A stretch of DNA of 64,000 nt from Aldehydirespirator sp965220485 (GCA_965220485.1 OZ244832.1:4030001-4094000), one strand, 5' to 3'; numbered from the stretch's first letter, positions 8,933-18,264 are shown. Translations and numbers: made by a program. Notes: a model not told the origin generated them from the sequence alone.

Positions 8933-10741
8933 GTGACCGAGCCCGTCTACGACATCGTCGCGGCCTTTGCAGCCCGGCTGGTCGCCTTGGGCGTGACGGA
9001 CACTGTGATCAGCCCAGGCTCGCGATCCACTCCGCTCACCCTGTGCCTCGACGCCCAGCCCAGCCTCACGGCCTGGATCCAGCTCGACGAGCGCTCCGCC
9101 GGGTTCTTCGCCCTCGGTCTGGGCCGGGCCACGGGGCGGCCTGCCGTGCTCGTGTGCACCTCCGGCACCGCGGCCGCCAACTACCTCCCGGCGGTGGTGG
9201 AGGCCTTCCACGCAGGCGTCCCCATGATCGTGTGCACCGCCGACCGCCCCCCCGAGCTGCGGGGCTGGGGCTCGCCCCAGACCATCGACCAGGTGGGCCT
9301 GTACGGGACCGCGGCCCGTTGGAGCATCGACCTGCCTGTGCCCGAGGAGGTCACCGCGGCCGCCGCGGCCGGATGGGCCGAGACCGCCGTCGGTCTGTCC
9401 ACGGGCAGCGACCCCGGACCGGTCCATCTCAACTGGCCCCTCCGCGAGCCGCTGGAACCTGCGTCGACGGTTCCGGTGCCCGTGTCGTCGAGTGCGGACG
9501 GCGGGGCTGGGCGCATTGACGAAGACGACGGGCGGGACCAGTCGGCGGAGTTGTCAGATCTGGCTGAGACCGTCGCCACCTACGAGCGGGGAGTGGTGGT
9601 GGCCGGGCCGTGGCCGGGCGGGGGGTTGAACCGGGAACTGCACTGGGCCACCGAAGCGAAGCGGTTCGCGGCCTGGGCCGGCTGGCCCCTGCTCGGCGAG
9701 CCCATCACGCACGTTCGGGGCGACTCCCGAGCCGGCAACAGCGAGGAAGCGCAGGCCTGCGTGATAGCTACTGCCGACCACCTGCTCGCCGACGAGGCCC
9801 TCGGGGACGAGATGCGGCCCGATGCGGCCGTTCTCGTGGGCCGGACCGCGACCACCAAGCCGGTGCGGCTCTGGTTGGAGCGCACCCGTCCCCGCCATGT
9901 CGTGCTCATCGACCCCGAGGACCGCTGGGAGCACGCCGTGTTCCGGCTCACCGGCCATGTCCAGGCCTCCGTGGAGGCACTGAGCTCCATCATCGCCGGT
10001 GCTGCTCTGCCGGGGCGCAGCGCCCGTGGCGGCTGGCTCGACACCTGGACGAGGCTCGACGCCGCCGCCCGTGGCGCCATCGACGCCGCCGTCAATGGCG
10101 GGCCGCTGCTGTCGGCCCGAACGGCGCGGGCGCTCGTCGATGCCCTGCCCGGCGATGCGGTGCTGGTCGCTGCGAACTCGCTGCCGGTGAGGGACCTCGA
10201 CGCCTTCGTGCTCGACACCGGATCGGTCACCTGCTGCGCCAACCGGGGCGCGGCCGGCATCGACGGCACGGCGTCCACCGCCCTGGGCGTCGCCGCCGCG
10301 GACCGCTCTCGCACCGTCGCGCTCTACACGGGCGACTTAGCCCTGCTCCACGATCTGAGCGGCCTCACCGCCGCGTCCCGCCTCGGACTGCACCTGATCG
10401 CGGTCTGTGTGGACAACGACGGCGGTGAGATCTTCTCGCTTCTGCCGGTGGCGGACCGCGTTCCGGCCCAGGACTTCGAGCGGCTGTTCCGCACCCCCCA
10501 CGGCCTCGACCTGTGCGGCCTCAACGGATTCGGCGGCATCCGGGCCCGCCTTGTGGCGACTGCCGGCGAGCTGGGAGACGCGGTGAGCGCCGCGGCTATG
10601 GCCCGCACTCCTGGTGTCGACCTCTTCGTGGTCGGCGTGTCCGGGGACGACGATGTGGCCCAGCGCCGGGCACTGACGGCAGCGGCTCAACAGGCCGCGC
10701 ACGAAGCACTGGCTGCCACGCGAGGTGCCGGTGACAACTGA
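8933..10741 (+). CDS. menD: 2-succinyl-5-enolpyruvyl-6-hydroxy-3-cyclohexene-1-carboxylate synthase
   Basis: MenD is a thiamine-diphosphate enzyme that joins isochorismate and 2-oxoglutarate in menaquinone synthesis. The 602-residue protein opens with the conserved SPGSRSTPL, followed by QLDERSAGFFALGLGRATG and VCTSGTAAANYLPAVVEA (pyrimidine-binding domain) and ADRPPELRGWGSPQTIDQ. The ThDP pyrophosphate-binding region is near the end (CVDNDGGEIFSLLP). A GTG start is preceded by a GGGGGAA ribosome site at about 8926. It lies between menF and menH and overlaps the menH start. Confidence 0.93.
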   Translation: MTEPVYDIVAAFAARLVALGVTDTVISPGSRSTPLTLCLDAQPSLTAWIQLDERSAGFFALGLGRATGRPAVLVCTSGTAAANYLPAVVEAFHAGVPMIVCTADRPPELRGWGSPQTIDQVGLYGTAARWSIDLPVPEEVTAAAAAGWAETAVGLSTGSDPGPVHLNWPLREPLEPASTVPVPVSSSADGGAGRIDEDDGRDQSAELSDLAETVATYERGVVVAGPWPGGGLNRELHWATEAKRFAAWAGWPLLGEPITHVRGDSRAGNSEEAQACVIATADHLLADEALGDEMRPDAAVLVGRTATTKPVRLWLERTRPRHVVLIDPEDRWEHAVFRLTGHVQASVEALSSIIAGAALPGRSARGGWLDTWTRLDAAARGAIDAAVNGGPLLSARTARALVDALPGDAVLVAANSLPVRDLDAFVLDTGSVTCCANRGAAGIDGTASTALGVAAADRSRTVALYTGDLALLHDLSGLTAASRLGLHLIAVCVDNDGGEIFSLLPVADRVPAQDFERLFRTPHGLDLCGLNGFGGIRARLVATAGELGDAVSAAAMARTPGVDLFVVGVSGDDDVAQRRALTAAAQQAAHEALAATRGAGDN

Positions 10742-11654
10742 GCGATCTGTTCGCGGCTATCCGTTCACAGGCCGGAATACCGCGAACAGATCGTCGATCC
10801 GGGCGGGCGGCGTCGAGCTGGCCGTGAGCGAGCAGGGTCCAGCCACCGGCGTGCCCGTCCTCGTGCTGCACGGGTTCACAGGATCGGCCCGAGCGATGGC
10901 TCCCCTCACCGAGAGCCTCGCCGCAGGCGACCAGTCCCACCCGGCGCTGCGGATGATTGCTCCGGACCTGGTCGGCCACGGAGACTCCGAGGCGCCCGAC
11001 GACCTCGGCCTGTACCGGGTGGAGGCCATGGCCGGCCAAGTGATCGCCCTAGCTGACTCGCTCGCGTTGGGGACCCTCCACCTCGTCGGCTACTCGATGG
11101 GTGGACGGGTGGCGCTGACCCTGGGATGCACCGAGCCGCAGCGGCTGCGGTCCTTGACCCTGATCGGGGCCTCCGCCGGCATCCCGGACCCGGCCGAGCG
11201 GCGCATCCGGACCGAGGCCGACGCAGCCAGAGCGCGACGCATCACCGACGACTTCGAGTCCTTCGTGACCGACTGGATGGCCGACCCGCTGTTCGCGGGG
11301 CAGGCCTCGCTGGGCGAGGCTTACCTGCGGGCCGCCCGAGTCCAGCGTCTGGCGTCGAACCCCGCCGGACTGGCCCGCAGCCTCACAGCAGGAGGCACCG
11401 GCTCGATGACACCGCTGCACGATCTCCTCGGGGACTGCGACACGCCGACGCTGCTGGTCGTGGGCGCTCACGACACCAAGTTCTGCACAGTTGCCGACGA
11501 TCTCGCGGCTGGCCTCCCCCGGGCGGACGTCGTACGAATCAGCGGTGCCGGGCATGCTGCCCACGTCGAGCAGCCCCAGCCCACCGCGGACGCCGTCGCC
11601 GCCTTCATCGCGGCATCCGAAGCGAGCCGCGCCGCGACGAGGGCGGGTGGCTGA
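10731..11654 (+). CDS. menH: Alpha/beta hydrolase, probable SHCHC synthase
   Basis: This alpha/beta-hydrolase has the oxyanion segment VLHGFTGSARAM, nucleophile elbow GYSMGGRVAL, an acid in VVGAHDTKF and the final His in GAGHAAHVEQP. MenH removes pyruvate from the MenD product to give 2-succinyl-6-hydroxy-2,4-cyclohexadiene-1-carboxylate. The assignment rests on the fold and on the position between menD and menC. GTG at 10731 overlaps the menD stop and has a GAGGT site just upstream; GTG 10725 is an alternative. The first 20 codons run through a perfect 14-bp inverted repeat and are unlike the family, so the true start or the origin of this extension is uncertain. Confidence 0.8.
   Translation: MTTERSVRGYPFTGRNTANRSSIRAGGVELAVSEQGPATGVPVLVLHGFTGSARAMAPLTESLAAGDQSHPALRMIAPDLVGHGDSEAPDDLGLYRVEAMAGQVIALADSLALGTLHLVGYSMGGRVALTLGCTEPQRLRSLTLIGASAGIPDPAERRIRTEADAARARRITDDFESFVTDWMADPLFAGQASLGEAYLRAARVQRLASNPAGLARSLTAGGTGSMTPLHDLLGDCDTPTLLVVGAHDTKFCTVADDLAAGLPRADVVRISGAGHAAHVEQPQPTADAVAAFIAASEASRAATRAGG
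10743..10793. repeat. 14-bp perfect inverted repeat at menD/menH junction
   Basis: CGATCTGTTCGCGG at 10743-10756 is matched by its exact reverse complement at 10780-10793, with a 23-base spacer. The left arm starts two bases after the menD stop. A related sequence, CGAATCTGTTCGCGG, recurs near 53331 between ccmE and ccmF, so this may be an interspersed motif. It could form an intercistronic hairpin. Confidence 0.85.
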
Positions 11655-11659
11655 CACCC

Positions 11660-12796
11660 ATGCAGACCGAGATCCACCCCTTCCGGCTGGCGCTGCGCTC
11701 GCCGTTCGTGACCGGCGGAGTCTCAGTCCATTTCCGGGCCGGGTTCCTGGTCTCGATCACGGCCGGCGGCCATGCCGGCTGGGGCGAGGCGAGCCCGTTG
11801 CCGGGCTGGTCCCGCAACTCGCTGCTGCAAACCGAGGCCGCGCTGCGTCCGGCCCTCGAAGCGATCGGGACGGACGCCGAGAGTGCCGTGGCGGCCGTGA
11901 TCGCCTCTCTGGAACACGCGCCGCATGCCCGGGCCGCGGTGGCGGGCGCCTGGGCCGACCTCCGGGCCCGGCAGACGGACACAACGCTGGCTGCCCACCT
12001 CATCGAGTCGACGGGCGCCGGTCGTTCCCGGAGCACGGGCGCTGGCCGAGCGGAGACATCCGGGAACGGTCGATCCGGTCCGGCTCCGTACGAAGAAGTC
12101 GCCGTCAACGCGTTGGTCACGGCGGACGAGCCCGACGACGTGGGGTCCGAGGCACAGGACGCGGTGGAGGCCGGATTCCGGGCGGTGAAGCTCAAGGTGG
12201 GCCGGGCCGAGCCAGCCACCGACGTCGACCGGGTTCGGGCCGCCCGGGCTGGGTTGGGCCCCGAAGCCGAACTGCGGCTCGATGCCAACGGCGCTTGGGA
12301 CCAAGCAACGGCCGTCGAAGTGCTGGGCCAGGTGCAGGACTGCAATATCGCCTACTGCGAGGAGCCGGTCGCCGGGATCGAAGCGATCGCGGCCGTGGGC
12401 CAACGCAACCGCATACCCGTGGCCGTGGACGAGTCGATCCGCAGCGAGTCCGACGCCGTGCGGGCTCTGGATCTGGGTGTGAGCACGCTCATCGTCAAGC
12501 CTCAGGCCCTCGGCGGTCCCGACGTGGCCCTGGCCATCGCGGCCCGGACCCGCGAGGCCGGAGCGTCGGTCGTGGTCACGTCGTTCCTCGACTCGGCGGT
12601 GGGCCTTGCCCACGCCCTGCACGTCGCGGCCGCGGTGGACGCCGCTGCATCGCACCGCCAAGTCCACGGCCTGGCGACGGCGGAACTGCTGGCGGAGGAC
12701 TTGGCCGCCCCGCCTCCGATCACCTCGGGGGCCATGCCTCTGCCATCGTCCTCGGGCCTCGGCGTGACCCCGGCCCCGGGGTCCAACCGGCCCTAG
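11660..12796 (+). CDS. menC: o-Succinylbenzoate synthase
   Basis: The 378-residue protein belongs to the enolase superfamily and dehydrates SHCHC to o-succinylbenzoate in menaquinone synthesis. Visible landmarks are the N-terminal capping region with WGEASPLPG, the catalytic AVKLKVG (the KxK lysine region), the metal ligands in LRLDANGAW, CEEPVAG and VAVDESI, and the second catalytic lysine in LIVKPQALGG. ATG at 11660 lies five bases after the menH stop, consistent with one operon. A short low-complexity insert (STGAGRSRSTGAGR) near residue 115 is unusual. menE and menB are not in the window. Confidence 0.88.
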   Translation: MQTEIHPFRLALRSPFVTGGVSVHFRAGFLVSITAGGHAGWGEASPLPGWSRNSLLQTEAALRPALEAIGTDAESAVAAVIASLEHAPHARAAVAGAWADLRARQTDTTLAAHLIESTGAGRSRSTGAGRAETSGNGRSGPAPYEEVAVNALVTADEPDDVGSEAQDAVEAGFRAVKLKVGRAEPATDVDRVRAARAGLGPEAELRLDANGAWDQATAVEVLGQVQDCNIAYCEEPVAGIEAIAAVGQRNRIPVAVDESIRSESDAVRALDLGVSTLIVKPQALGGPDVALAIAARTREAGASVVVTSFLDSAVGLAHALHVAAAVDAAASHRQVHGLATAELLAEDLAAPPPITSGAMPLPSSSGLGVTPAPGSNRP

Positions 12797-12811
12797 CCGA
12801 GCCCTAGAACC

Positions 12812-12890
12812 GGCCCAGCCGCCGGTAGCCTCCGGCCGCGGCCCGAGCGGCCCGTGAGCGAAGCGAACAGGAGCGGGAATGACAACGCCG
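12812..12890 (+). repeat. MITE-like interspersed repeat, copy 2 (core, degenerate ends)
   Basis: Core GCCCGAGCGGCCCGTGAGCG at 12841-12860, followed by the AAGCGAACAGGAGCGGGA continuation. The upstream flank CTAGAACCGGCCCAGCCG may be a decayed terminal repeat. It sits between menC and the histidine phosphatase gene. Confidence 0.75.
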
Positions 12891-12929
12891 AGTGGCGAGG
12901 TGCTTGCAACTAACGGGGGGACGCTCTGA

Positions 12930-13541
12930 ATGGAGTTGCTTCTGATCCGCCACGCCAGGCCGGTGCGCGACGAGGCACCTGAAGGCGGGTCGGCCGATCC
13001 GGTTCTGGCCGAAGCCGGCCGCCTCCAGGCCGAGGCCACCGCCGAGTATCTCGCCACCGAGGACATCGACCACATCGTGTCGTCCAGCATGAAGCGAGCA
13101 CTGCAGACGGCGGAACCCCTCGCTGACCGCCTCGGGCTCGCCATCGAGATGCTCGACGATCTCCGGGAGTCCGACCACCGGTCCCAGCTCTATGTGCCCG
13201 CGGAGGAAATGGACCACGACGACCCGTCGGTCGCCCACTACTTCGACCCGGAGAGAGACCTGAACGACACGATCTTCTCGGACGGGTATGACGAGTTCCG
13301 GACCCGGGTGGAGCGGGGCTTCGAGCATGTGATCCGCACCAACCGGTCCCGCACTGTCGCCGTGTTCTGCCACGGCATGGTTACCGGCGTGTACCTCCAG
13401 GTCCTGCTCGGCATCGACGACCCGCTGTCGCTGCTGGTCGACTACTGCGGCATCACCCGGGTAGCGGCCTCCAGCACCGGCATGCGCACGGTGCGCTCCG
13501 TGAACGAGACCCACCACGTGCGCCACCTGCTGGAGCGCTGA
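12930..13541 (+). CDS. Histidine phosphatase family protein
   Basis: This 203-residue phosphoglycerate-mutase-like phosphatase has the catalytic LIRHARPV motif at the very N-terminus, SSSMKRALQTAEPLA, the proton-donor region with Glu, and the second catalytic His in AVFCHGMVTGVYL. Family members dephosphorylate sugars, nucleotides or proteins; the substrate is unclear. It starts at ATG 12930 downstream of repeat copy 2. The neighbouring nucleotidyltransferase follows after 80 bases, so the pair may act in a sugar-phosphate or nucleotide-sugar step, but that is only inferred from position. Confidence 0.8.
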   Translation: MELLLIRHARPVRDEAPEGGSADPVLAEAGRLQAEATAEYLATEDIDHIVSSSMKRALQTAEPLADRLGLAIEMLDDLRESDHRSQLYVPAEEMDHDDPSVAHYFDPERDLNDTIFSDGYDEFRTRVERGFEHVIRTNRSRTVAVFCHGMVTGVYLQVLLGIDDPLSLLVDYCGITRVAASSTGMRTVRSVNETHHVRHLLER

Positions 13542-13621
13542 AGGTGACCCCGGTCGTATCCCGGCCCGCCGACAGCCACGCCATGCCCGCGATACCTGTC
13601 GTGGCGGAGCGCTGAGCCGGC

Positions 13622-14479
13622 GTGTTCACGCTGGTGGTGATGGCCGCCGGCATCGGCCGCCGCTTCGGCGGTGACAAGCAGCTCGTCGAGGTCGGACCCG
13701 ACGGCGAGACATTCCTCGATTACGCCATCGTTGCGGCCGTCCGAGCGGGGGCCTCCAAGGTGGTGCTCGTGGTGCGCTCCGAGATCGAGTCCGTCCTGCA
13801 CGCCCATGTCGACGCCCTCCACGGCGACCTGCAGCGCGGCGGTATCGACTTCGCCTATATCCGCCAGGACGAGCACGGCCCGCTCCGGGCCAAGCCGTGG
13901 GGCACCGCCCATGCGGTGCTGGTGGCGGAAACCGAGGTGCCCGGGCCGTTTGTGGTGTGCAACGCCGACGACTACTACGGCCCCTCGGCGCTGAGCGCTC
14001 TCGCCTTCGCCGCGGCCGATCTCGACGACGACGAGGCCTGCTTGTGCGGTTACGGCCTCGGGCGCACCCTCTCCGAGACGGGCACGGTCAGCCGCGGCGT
14101 GTGCCGGGTTTCCGACGGCCGCCTCGTCGGCATCGTCGAGCACCACGGAGTGGCCCGACGCGCCGACGGGACGATCGCTGCGTCTGAGCCTGCCGCAGAA
14201 CTCAGCGACGAGACCATCGTCTCCATGAACCTCTGGGCGTTCCCTCGGGCCGCGTTGGGCTGGATCGGAGACAGCTTCGACCGCTTCCTGGCCACCCATC
14301 GCGACAACACCGACGCCGAGTGCCTGCTGCCGACGATCGTCGCCGAGCGAATGGCCCAGGCATCTCTGTCGGTGAGGGTGGTGCGCACCGATGAGACCTG
14401 GATCGGAGTGACCAACCCTGATGATCTGGCAACCGCCCGAGCCGCTCTAGCAGGCCGGCGAGCCGGTGGCCCCCTCTGA
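13622..14479 (+). CDS. NTP-transferase (nucleotidyltransferase) family protein
   Basis: The protein has 285 residues and a Rossmann-type nucleotidyltransferase fold. The signature VVMAAGIGRRFGGDKQLVEV (residues 4-23) is a variant of the G-X-G-T-R-L nucleotide-binding loop. FVVCNADDYYG provides the metal-binding Asp, and an acceptor-side WAFPRAALGWIGDSF region follows. The best guess is transfer of a nucleotidyl group to a sugar-1-phosphate or similar compound; the exact substrate is unknown. It has a GTG start with no strong ribosome site. The SBP-like motif for glucose-1-phosphate uridylyltransferases is not clear. Confidence 0.72.
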   Translation: MFTLVVMAAGIGRRFGGDKQLVEVGPDGETFLDYAIVAAVRAGASKVVLVVRSEIESVLHAHVDALHGDLQRGGIDFAYIRQDEHGPLRAKPWGTAHAVLVAETEVPGPFVVCNADDYYGPSALSALAFAAADLDDDEACLCGYGLGRTLSETGTVSRGVCRVSDGRLVGIVEHHGVARRADGTIAASEPAAELSDETIVSMNLWAFPRAALGWIGDSFDRFLATHRDNTDAECLLPTIVAERMAQASLSVRVVRTDETWIGVTNPDDLATARAALAGRRAGGPL

Positions 14480-14586
14480 GACGGCCAGTCGCCGTCCACG
14501 CTGTCGAGTCGTTCAAAGTTCATTCGACAGCGGCTGAAATCCGCGACAGGATGTCAGCCCCAACCGGTCAACACAGGGAGAAGCGC

Positions 14587-15057
14587 ATGACAGCTGTGAC
14601 CCTGACCGTCAACGGCACCGAACGGAGCCTCGTAGTGGAGCCTCGCACCCTGTTGGTGCACGCGCTGCGCGACGACCTAGGGCTCACGGGCACGAACATC
14701 GGCTGCGACTCCAGCAGCTGCGGTGCGTGCACGGTGCTGGTGGACGGCCAATCCGCCAAGTCCTGCACCATGTTCGCGGTGCAGGCTGACGGTGCCGACA
14801 TCACCACCATCGAGGGTGTCGCCGGCGCCGACGGGACGCTGCACCCCATGCAGCAGGCGTTCCATGAGCACCATGCCCTGCAATGCGGGTACTGCACCCC
14901 GGGCATGGTGATGGCCGCCATCTCGCTGGTGGAGGAGTATCCCGGCCTCGACGAGGACGGCGTGCGCCACGGCCTGGAGGGCAACCTCTGCCGCTGCACC
15001 GGCTACCAGAACATCGTCGACGCCGTGCTCGCCGCAGCGGGCTCGGGAGGTGACTGA
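14587..15057 (+). CDS. coxS: Aerobic CO dehydrogenase-like small subunit (2Fe-2S)
   Basis: This 156-residue iron-sulfur subunit belongs to the xanthine oxidase/molybdenum hydroxylase family. The N-terminal plant-ferredoxin-type cluster site is GCDSSSCGACTVLVDG, with the fourth Cys in SAKSCTMF. The C-terminal helical cluster site is CGYCTPGM with CRCTGYQN. It passes electrons from the molybdopterin subunit to the FAD subunit. ATG at 14587 is chosen because AGGGAG (14575-14580) lies six bases upstream. The gene order small-large-medium fits form II cox-like operons. Confidence 0.9.
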   Translation: MTAVTLTVNGTERSLVVEPRTLLVHALRDDLGLTGTNIGCDSSSCGACTVLVDGQSAKSCTMFAVQADGADITTIEGVAGADGTLHPMQQAFHEHHALQCGYCTPGMVMAAISLVEEYPGLDEDGVRHGLEGNLCRCTGYQNIVDAVLAAAGSGGD

Positions 15058-15058
15058 C

Positions 15059-17449
15059 ATGACCATCACCGAAGACGCTCCTGCCGGCCACGTCGGCTCC
15101 CGGAGGCTGCGCAAGGAGGACCCGGCCCTGCTCACCGGCGAGGCCAAGTTCATCGACGACCTCGCCCTGCCCGGCGCGATCTGGGTGGGCGTGGTGCGCT
15201 CCACCGAGGCTCACGCCAACATCGTCGGCATCGACGGCTCGGCCGCGCTCGAGATCGCCGGCGTGAACGAGGTGCTCACCGGCGAGGACCTCGCCCCGCT
15301 CTGGGGCGAAGGCGCCCTGCCGTGCGCCTGGCCGGTCACGCCCGACATGAAGAACCCGCCGCATCTGCCCGTGGCCCGGGGCACGGCCAAGTACGTGGGC
15401 GACGCGGTGGCGGTGGTGCTGGCCGACTCCCGCTACGCGGCGGCCGACGGCGCTGCGGCCGTCATCGTGGACTACGAACGGCTGCCCGCGGTGGTCGAGA
15501 TAGAGGACGCAGTCGCGGAGGGTGCGCCTCTCGTCCACCCCGACGTCGGCACCAACGAGTGCTACACGTGGGGGCTCTGGGGCGACAACGCCGCCGCGGT
15601 GGATGCCGCGTTCGCGGATGCCGCCCATGTGGTGAGCGAGCGTTACCTGCAGCAGCGCCTCATCCCGGCGCCGATGGAGCCCCGAGGCTGCGCGGCGGTG
15701 CCGTCGCCGGCCGGCGGCGAGCTCACGCTGTACTCGGCCACGCAGATACCGCACATTCTCAAGGTGATGACCGCGGTAGTGCTCGGCATCGGTGAGAACA
15801 AGCTGCGGGTGGTGGCCCCGTCAGTGGGCGGCGGCTTCGGATGCAAGCTCAACGTCTACGCTGAAGAGATCCTGTGCAGCGCCCTGGCGATGCAGCGGGG
15901 CGCACCGGTGCGCTGGACCGAGGGCCGCACCGAGGGCGCCACCTCCACCATCCAGGGCCGGGGCCAGGTCCAGCACATGGAACTGGCCGCCGACGCCGGC
16001 GGCAAGGTGCAGGCGGTGCGGGTGAAGCTGCTGGCCGACATGGGCGCCTACCTGCAGCTGGTCACGCCGGGCGTGCCGCTGCTGGGCGGGTTCCTGTACC
16101 ACGGCTGCTACGACATCGGAAACTACATGTTCGAGTGCACGTCGGTGTTCACCAACCGGACCCCGACCGACGCCTACCGGGGAGCGGGCCGTCCCGAGGC
16201 CACCTACGCAATCGAGCGGGCCATGGACTCGCTGGCCGCGGCCGTGGGGGTGTCGCCTGAGGAGATCAGGGCCCGCAACTTCATTGGTGCCGACGCCTTC
16301 CCGTACACGTCGTCCGCGGGGCTGATCTTCGACAGCGGCGACTACGGCGCCGTGCTCGACAAGGCGGTTGCGCTGGCCGGGGTCTCCGAGCGCCGGGCCG
16401 AGCAAGCCCAACGGCGGGCCGAGGACTCGTCGAAGCGGATCGGCATCGGCTTCTCCAGCTACGTGGAGATGTGCGGTCTGGCGCCCAGCCGGGTGCTGGC
16501 GTCGCTCGACTACGGCGCGGGCGGCTGGGAGGCGGCCACGGTGCGGATCTCGCCCACCTGCAAGGTGCAGGTAGTGACGGGCTCCACGCCTCACGGGCAG
16601 GGCCATGAGACCTGCTGGTCGATGATCGTGGCCGACAAGCTCGGCGTCGATCCCGACGACGTGGAGGTGCTGCACTCCGACACCGCCGTCAGTCCCACCG
16701 GCCTGGACACCTACGGGTCGCGGTCGCTGGCGGTCGGCGGCACGGCGGTCTTCATGGCCACCGAGAAGGTGCTCGACAAGGCCCGGCTCATCGCCGCCCA
16801 CACGCTGGAGGCCAGCGAGGACGACCTGGAGTTCTCCGGGGGCACCTTCCGGGTGAGGGGCACGCCCGAGGCCGAGGTTCCGCTGGCCGGTGTCGCCTTC
16901 GCGGCGTTCACCGCCCATGACCTGCCCGACGGGATGGAGCCCAACCTGGAGGCCCACGTCACCTACGACCCGCCCAACTTCACGTTCCCCAACGGCACCC
17001 ACATCGCCACTGTCGAGGTCGACACCGACACCGGGAACGTGGACCTGGTGGACTACGTGGCGGTGGACGACTGCGGCGTGCAGATCAACCCGCTGATCGT
17101 GGAGGGCCAGGTCCACGGGGGCATCCTGCAGGGTGCCGCCCAGGCGCTGTACGAGGACGCCGTCTACAACTCCGACGGCCAGCTGGTGTCGGCCAACCTC
17201 GGCGACTATCTGGTGCCGTCGGCTGCGGAGGCGCCCCGCTTCCGCCTGGACAGCCACTGCTCGCCCAGCCCCACCAACCCGATGGGGGTGAAGGGCGTGG
17301 GCGAGGCCGGGACCATCGCGGCCGCGCCCGCGGTGATCAACGCCGTCGTGGACGCGCTGCGGGATCTGGGCATCACCGATATGCCCATGCCCGCGTCGCC
17401 CCAGACCGTTTGGAGAGCCATCGCCGATGCCCGAGGAGGTGCGTCGTGA
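15059..17449 (+). CDS. coxL: Form II CO dehydrogenase-like molybdopterin large subunit
   Basis: About 796 residues of the molybdenum hydroxylase large subunit. The active-site loop reads AYRGAGR at residues 372-378. This is the form II signature; form I true CO dehydrogenases have AYXCSFR. Other landmarks are VGGGFGCKLNVY, TGSTPHGQGHETCW, GSRSLAVGGTA and GVGEAGTIAAAPAV. The physiological substrate is uncertain: form II enzymes may oxidise CO poorly or act on other aldehydes or aromatics. ATG at 15059 has a near-perfect GGAGGTGA site at 15046-15053, better than the GTG at 15050. It overlaps coxM by four bases. Confidence 0.9.
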   Translation: MTITEDAPAGHVGSRRLRKEDPALLTGEAKFIDDLALPGAIWVGVVRSTEAHANIVGIDGSAALEIAGVNEVLTGEDLAPLWGEGALPCAWPVTPDMKNPPHLPVARGTAKYVGDAVAVVLADSRYAAADGAAAVIVDYERLPAVVEIEDAVAEGAPLVHPDVGTNECYTWGLWGDNAAAVDAAFADAAHVVSERYLQQRLIPAPMEPRGCAAVPSPAGGELTLYSATQIPHILKVMTAVVLGIGENKLRVVAPSVGGGFGCKLNVYAEEILCSALAMQRGAPVRWTEGRTEGATSTIQGRGQVQHMELAADAGGKVQAVRVKLLADMGAYLQLVTPGVPLLGGFLYHGCYDIGNYMFECTSVFTNRTPTDAYRGAGRPEATYAIERAMDSLAAAVGVSPEEIRARNFIGADAFPYTSSAGLIFDSGDYGAVLDKAVALAGVSERRAEQAQRRAEDSSKRIGIGFSSYVEMCGLAPSRVLASLDYGAGGWEAATVRISPTCKVQVVTGSTPHGQGHETCWSMIVADKLGVDPDDVEVLHSDTAVSPTGLDTYGSRSLAVGGTAVFMATEKVLDKARLIAAHTLEASEDDLEFSGGTFRVRGTPEAEVPLAGVAFAAFTAHDLPDGMEPNLEAHVTYDPPNFTFPNGTHIATVEVDTDTGNVDLVDYVAVDDCGVQINPLIVEGQVHGGILQGAAQALYEDAVYNSDGQLVSANLGDYLVPSAAEAPRFRLDSHCSPSPTNPMGVKGVGEAGTIAAAPAVINAVVDALRDLGITDMPMPASPQTVWRAIADARGGAS

Positions 17450-18264
17450 TTCCCGCCGCTTTCGACTACAAGGTTGCAGAGTCCGCGGACCATGCGGTGT
17501 CGCTGCTGGCCGAGCACGGCGACGACGCCAAGCTCCTGGCCGGGGGCCACAGCCTCATACCGATGATGCGGTACCGGCTGGCCACGCCGGGTGTGCTGGT
17601 GGATGTGGGAGGTCTGGACGACCTGCGCTACATCCGGGCCGGCAACGGCACGGTGGCCATCGGGGCGCTGACCCGCCACAGCGAGCTGGAGCACTCCGGC
17701 GCGCTGGCCGGGGCGTGCCCGATGCTGGCGTCGGTGGCCGCGCTGGTAGGCGACCCGGCGGTGCGCCATCGGGGCACTCTGGGCGGCACGATCGCCCACG
17801 CCGACCCGGCGTCGGACCTGCCTGCGGCGGTGTTGGCGCTGGGCGGCACGATCGTGGCCCAGGGGCCGGGCGGGTCGCGTGAGATCGCGGCGACGGACTT
17901 CTTCACCGGCTACTTCGAGTCGGTGCTGGCCGACGACGAGATGATCACCGAGGTGCGGGTGCCGTCCGGTACCGGCGGCTGGAACTACCAGAAGTTCAAC
18001 CGCCGGGCCCAGGACTGGGCCATCGTCGGTGTGGCCGTGGCCGACGGCGGCGCCGGTGTGAGCCTGGTCAACATGGGCTCCACGCCGGTGCGGGCCTCCG
18101 GGGTGGAGGCTGCGCTGTCTGGCGGGGCCTCAGCCGCCGACGCGGCCGCGGCGGCCGCGGACGGGCTCGAGCCCCCCGACGACCTCAACGCCGACGCCGA
18201 CTACCGCAGCCACCTGGCCAGGGTGCTAACCGAGCGCGCCCTCAACGCCGCCGGAGTCGCGTAG
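17446..18264 (+). CDS. coxM: CO dehydrogenase-like FAD subunit (medium)
   Basis: The protein has 272 residues. The FAD-binding domain shows LLAGGHSLIPMMRYRLATP (pyrophosphate-binding loop) and VRHRGTLGGTIAHADPASD, the two classical FAD signatures of this family. The C-terminal CO dehydrogenase flavoprotein domain includes YQKFNRRAQDWAIVGVAV. It receives electrons from the 2Fe-2S subunit. The GTG start overlaps the coxL stop and is preceded by GAGGAGGT. The last 42 codons recur at 20724-20849 on the far side of an inserted segment. Confidence 0.9.
   Translation: MIPAAFDYKVAESADHAVSLLAEHGDDAKLLAGGHSLIPMMRYRLATPGVLVDVGGLDDLRYIRAGNGTVAIGALTRHSELEHSGALAGACPMLASVAALVGDPAVRHRGTLGGTIAHADPASDLPAAVLALGGTIVAQGPGGSREIAATDFFTGYFESVLADDEMITEVRVPSGTGGWNYQKFNRRAQDWAIVGVAVADGGAGVSLVNMGSTPVRASGVEAALSGGASAADAAAAAADGLEPPDDLNADADYRSHLARVLTERALNAAGVA
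18139..18264 (+). repeat. Left copy of duplicated coxM 3' end
   Basis: This 126-base segment, ending at the coxM stop codon, aligns without gaps to 20724-20849 with about eight mismatches. Similarity continues loosely past the stop (GATCCG...CTGG...TCGCGCCGGC). The two copies bracket the Schlafen/AlbA gene region. Confidence 0.9.

Noticed and set aside
15059..17449. Calling coxSLM a true carbon monoxide dehydrogenase
   Set aside because: The active-site motif is AYRGAGR (form II), not AYXCSFR; CO oxidation is not assured.
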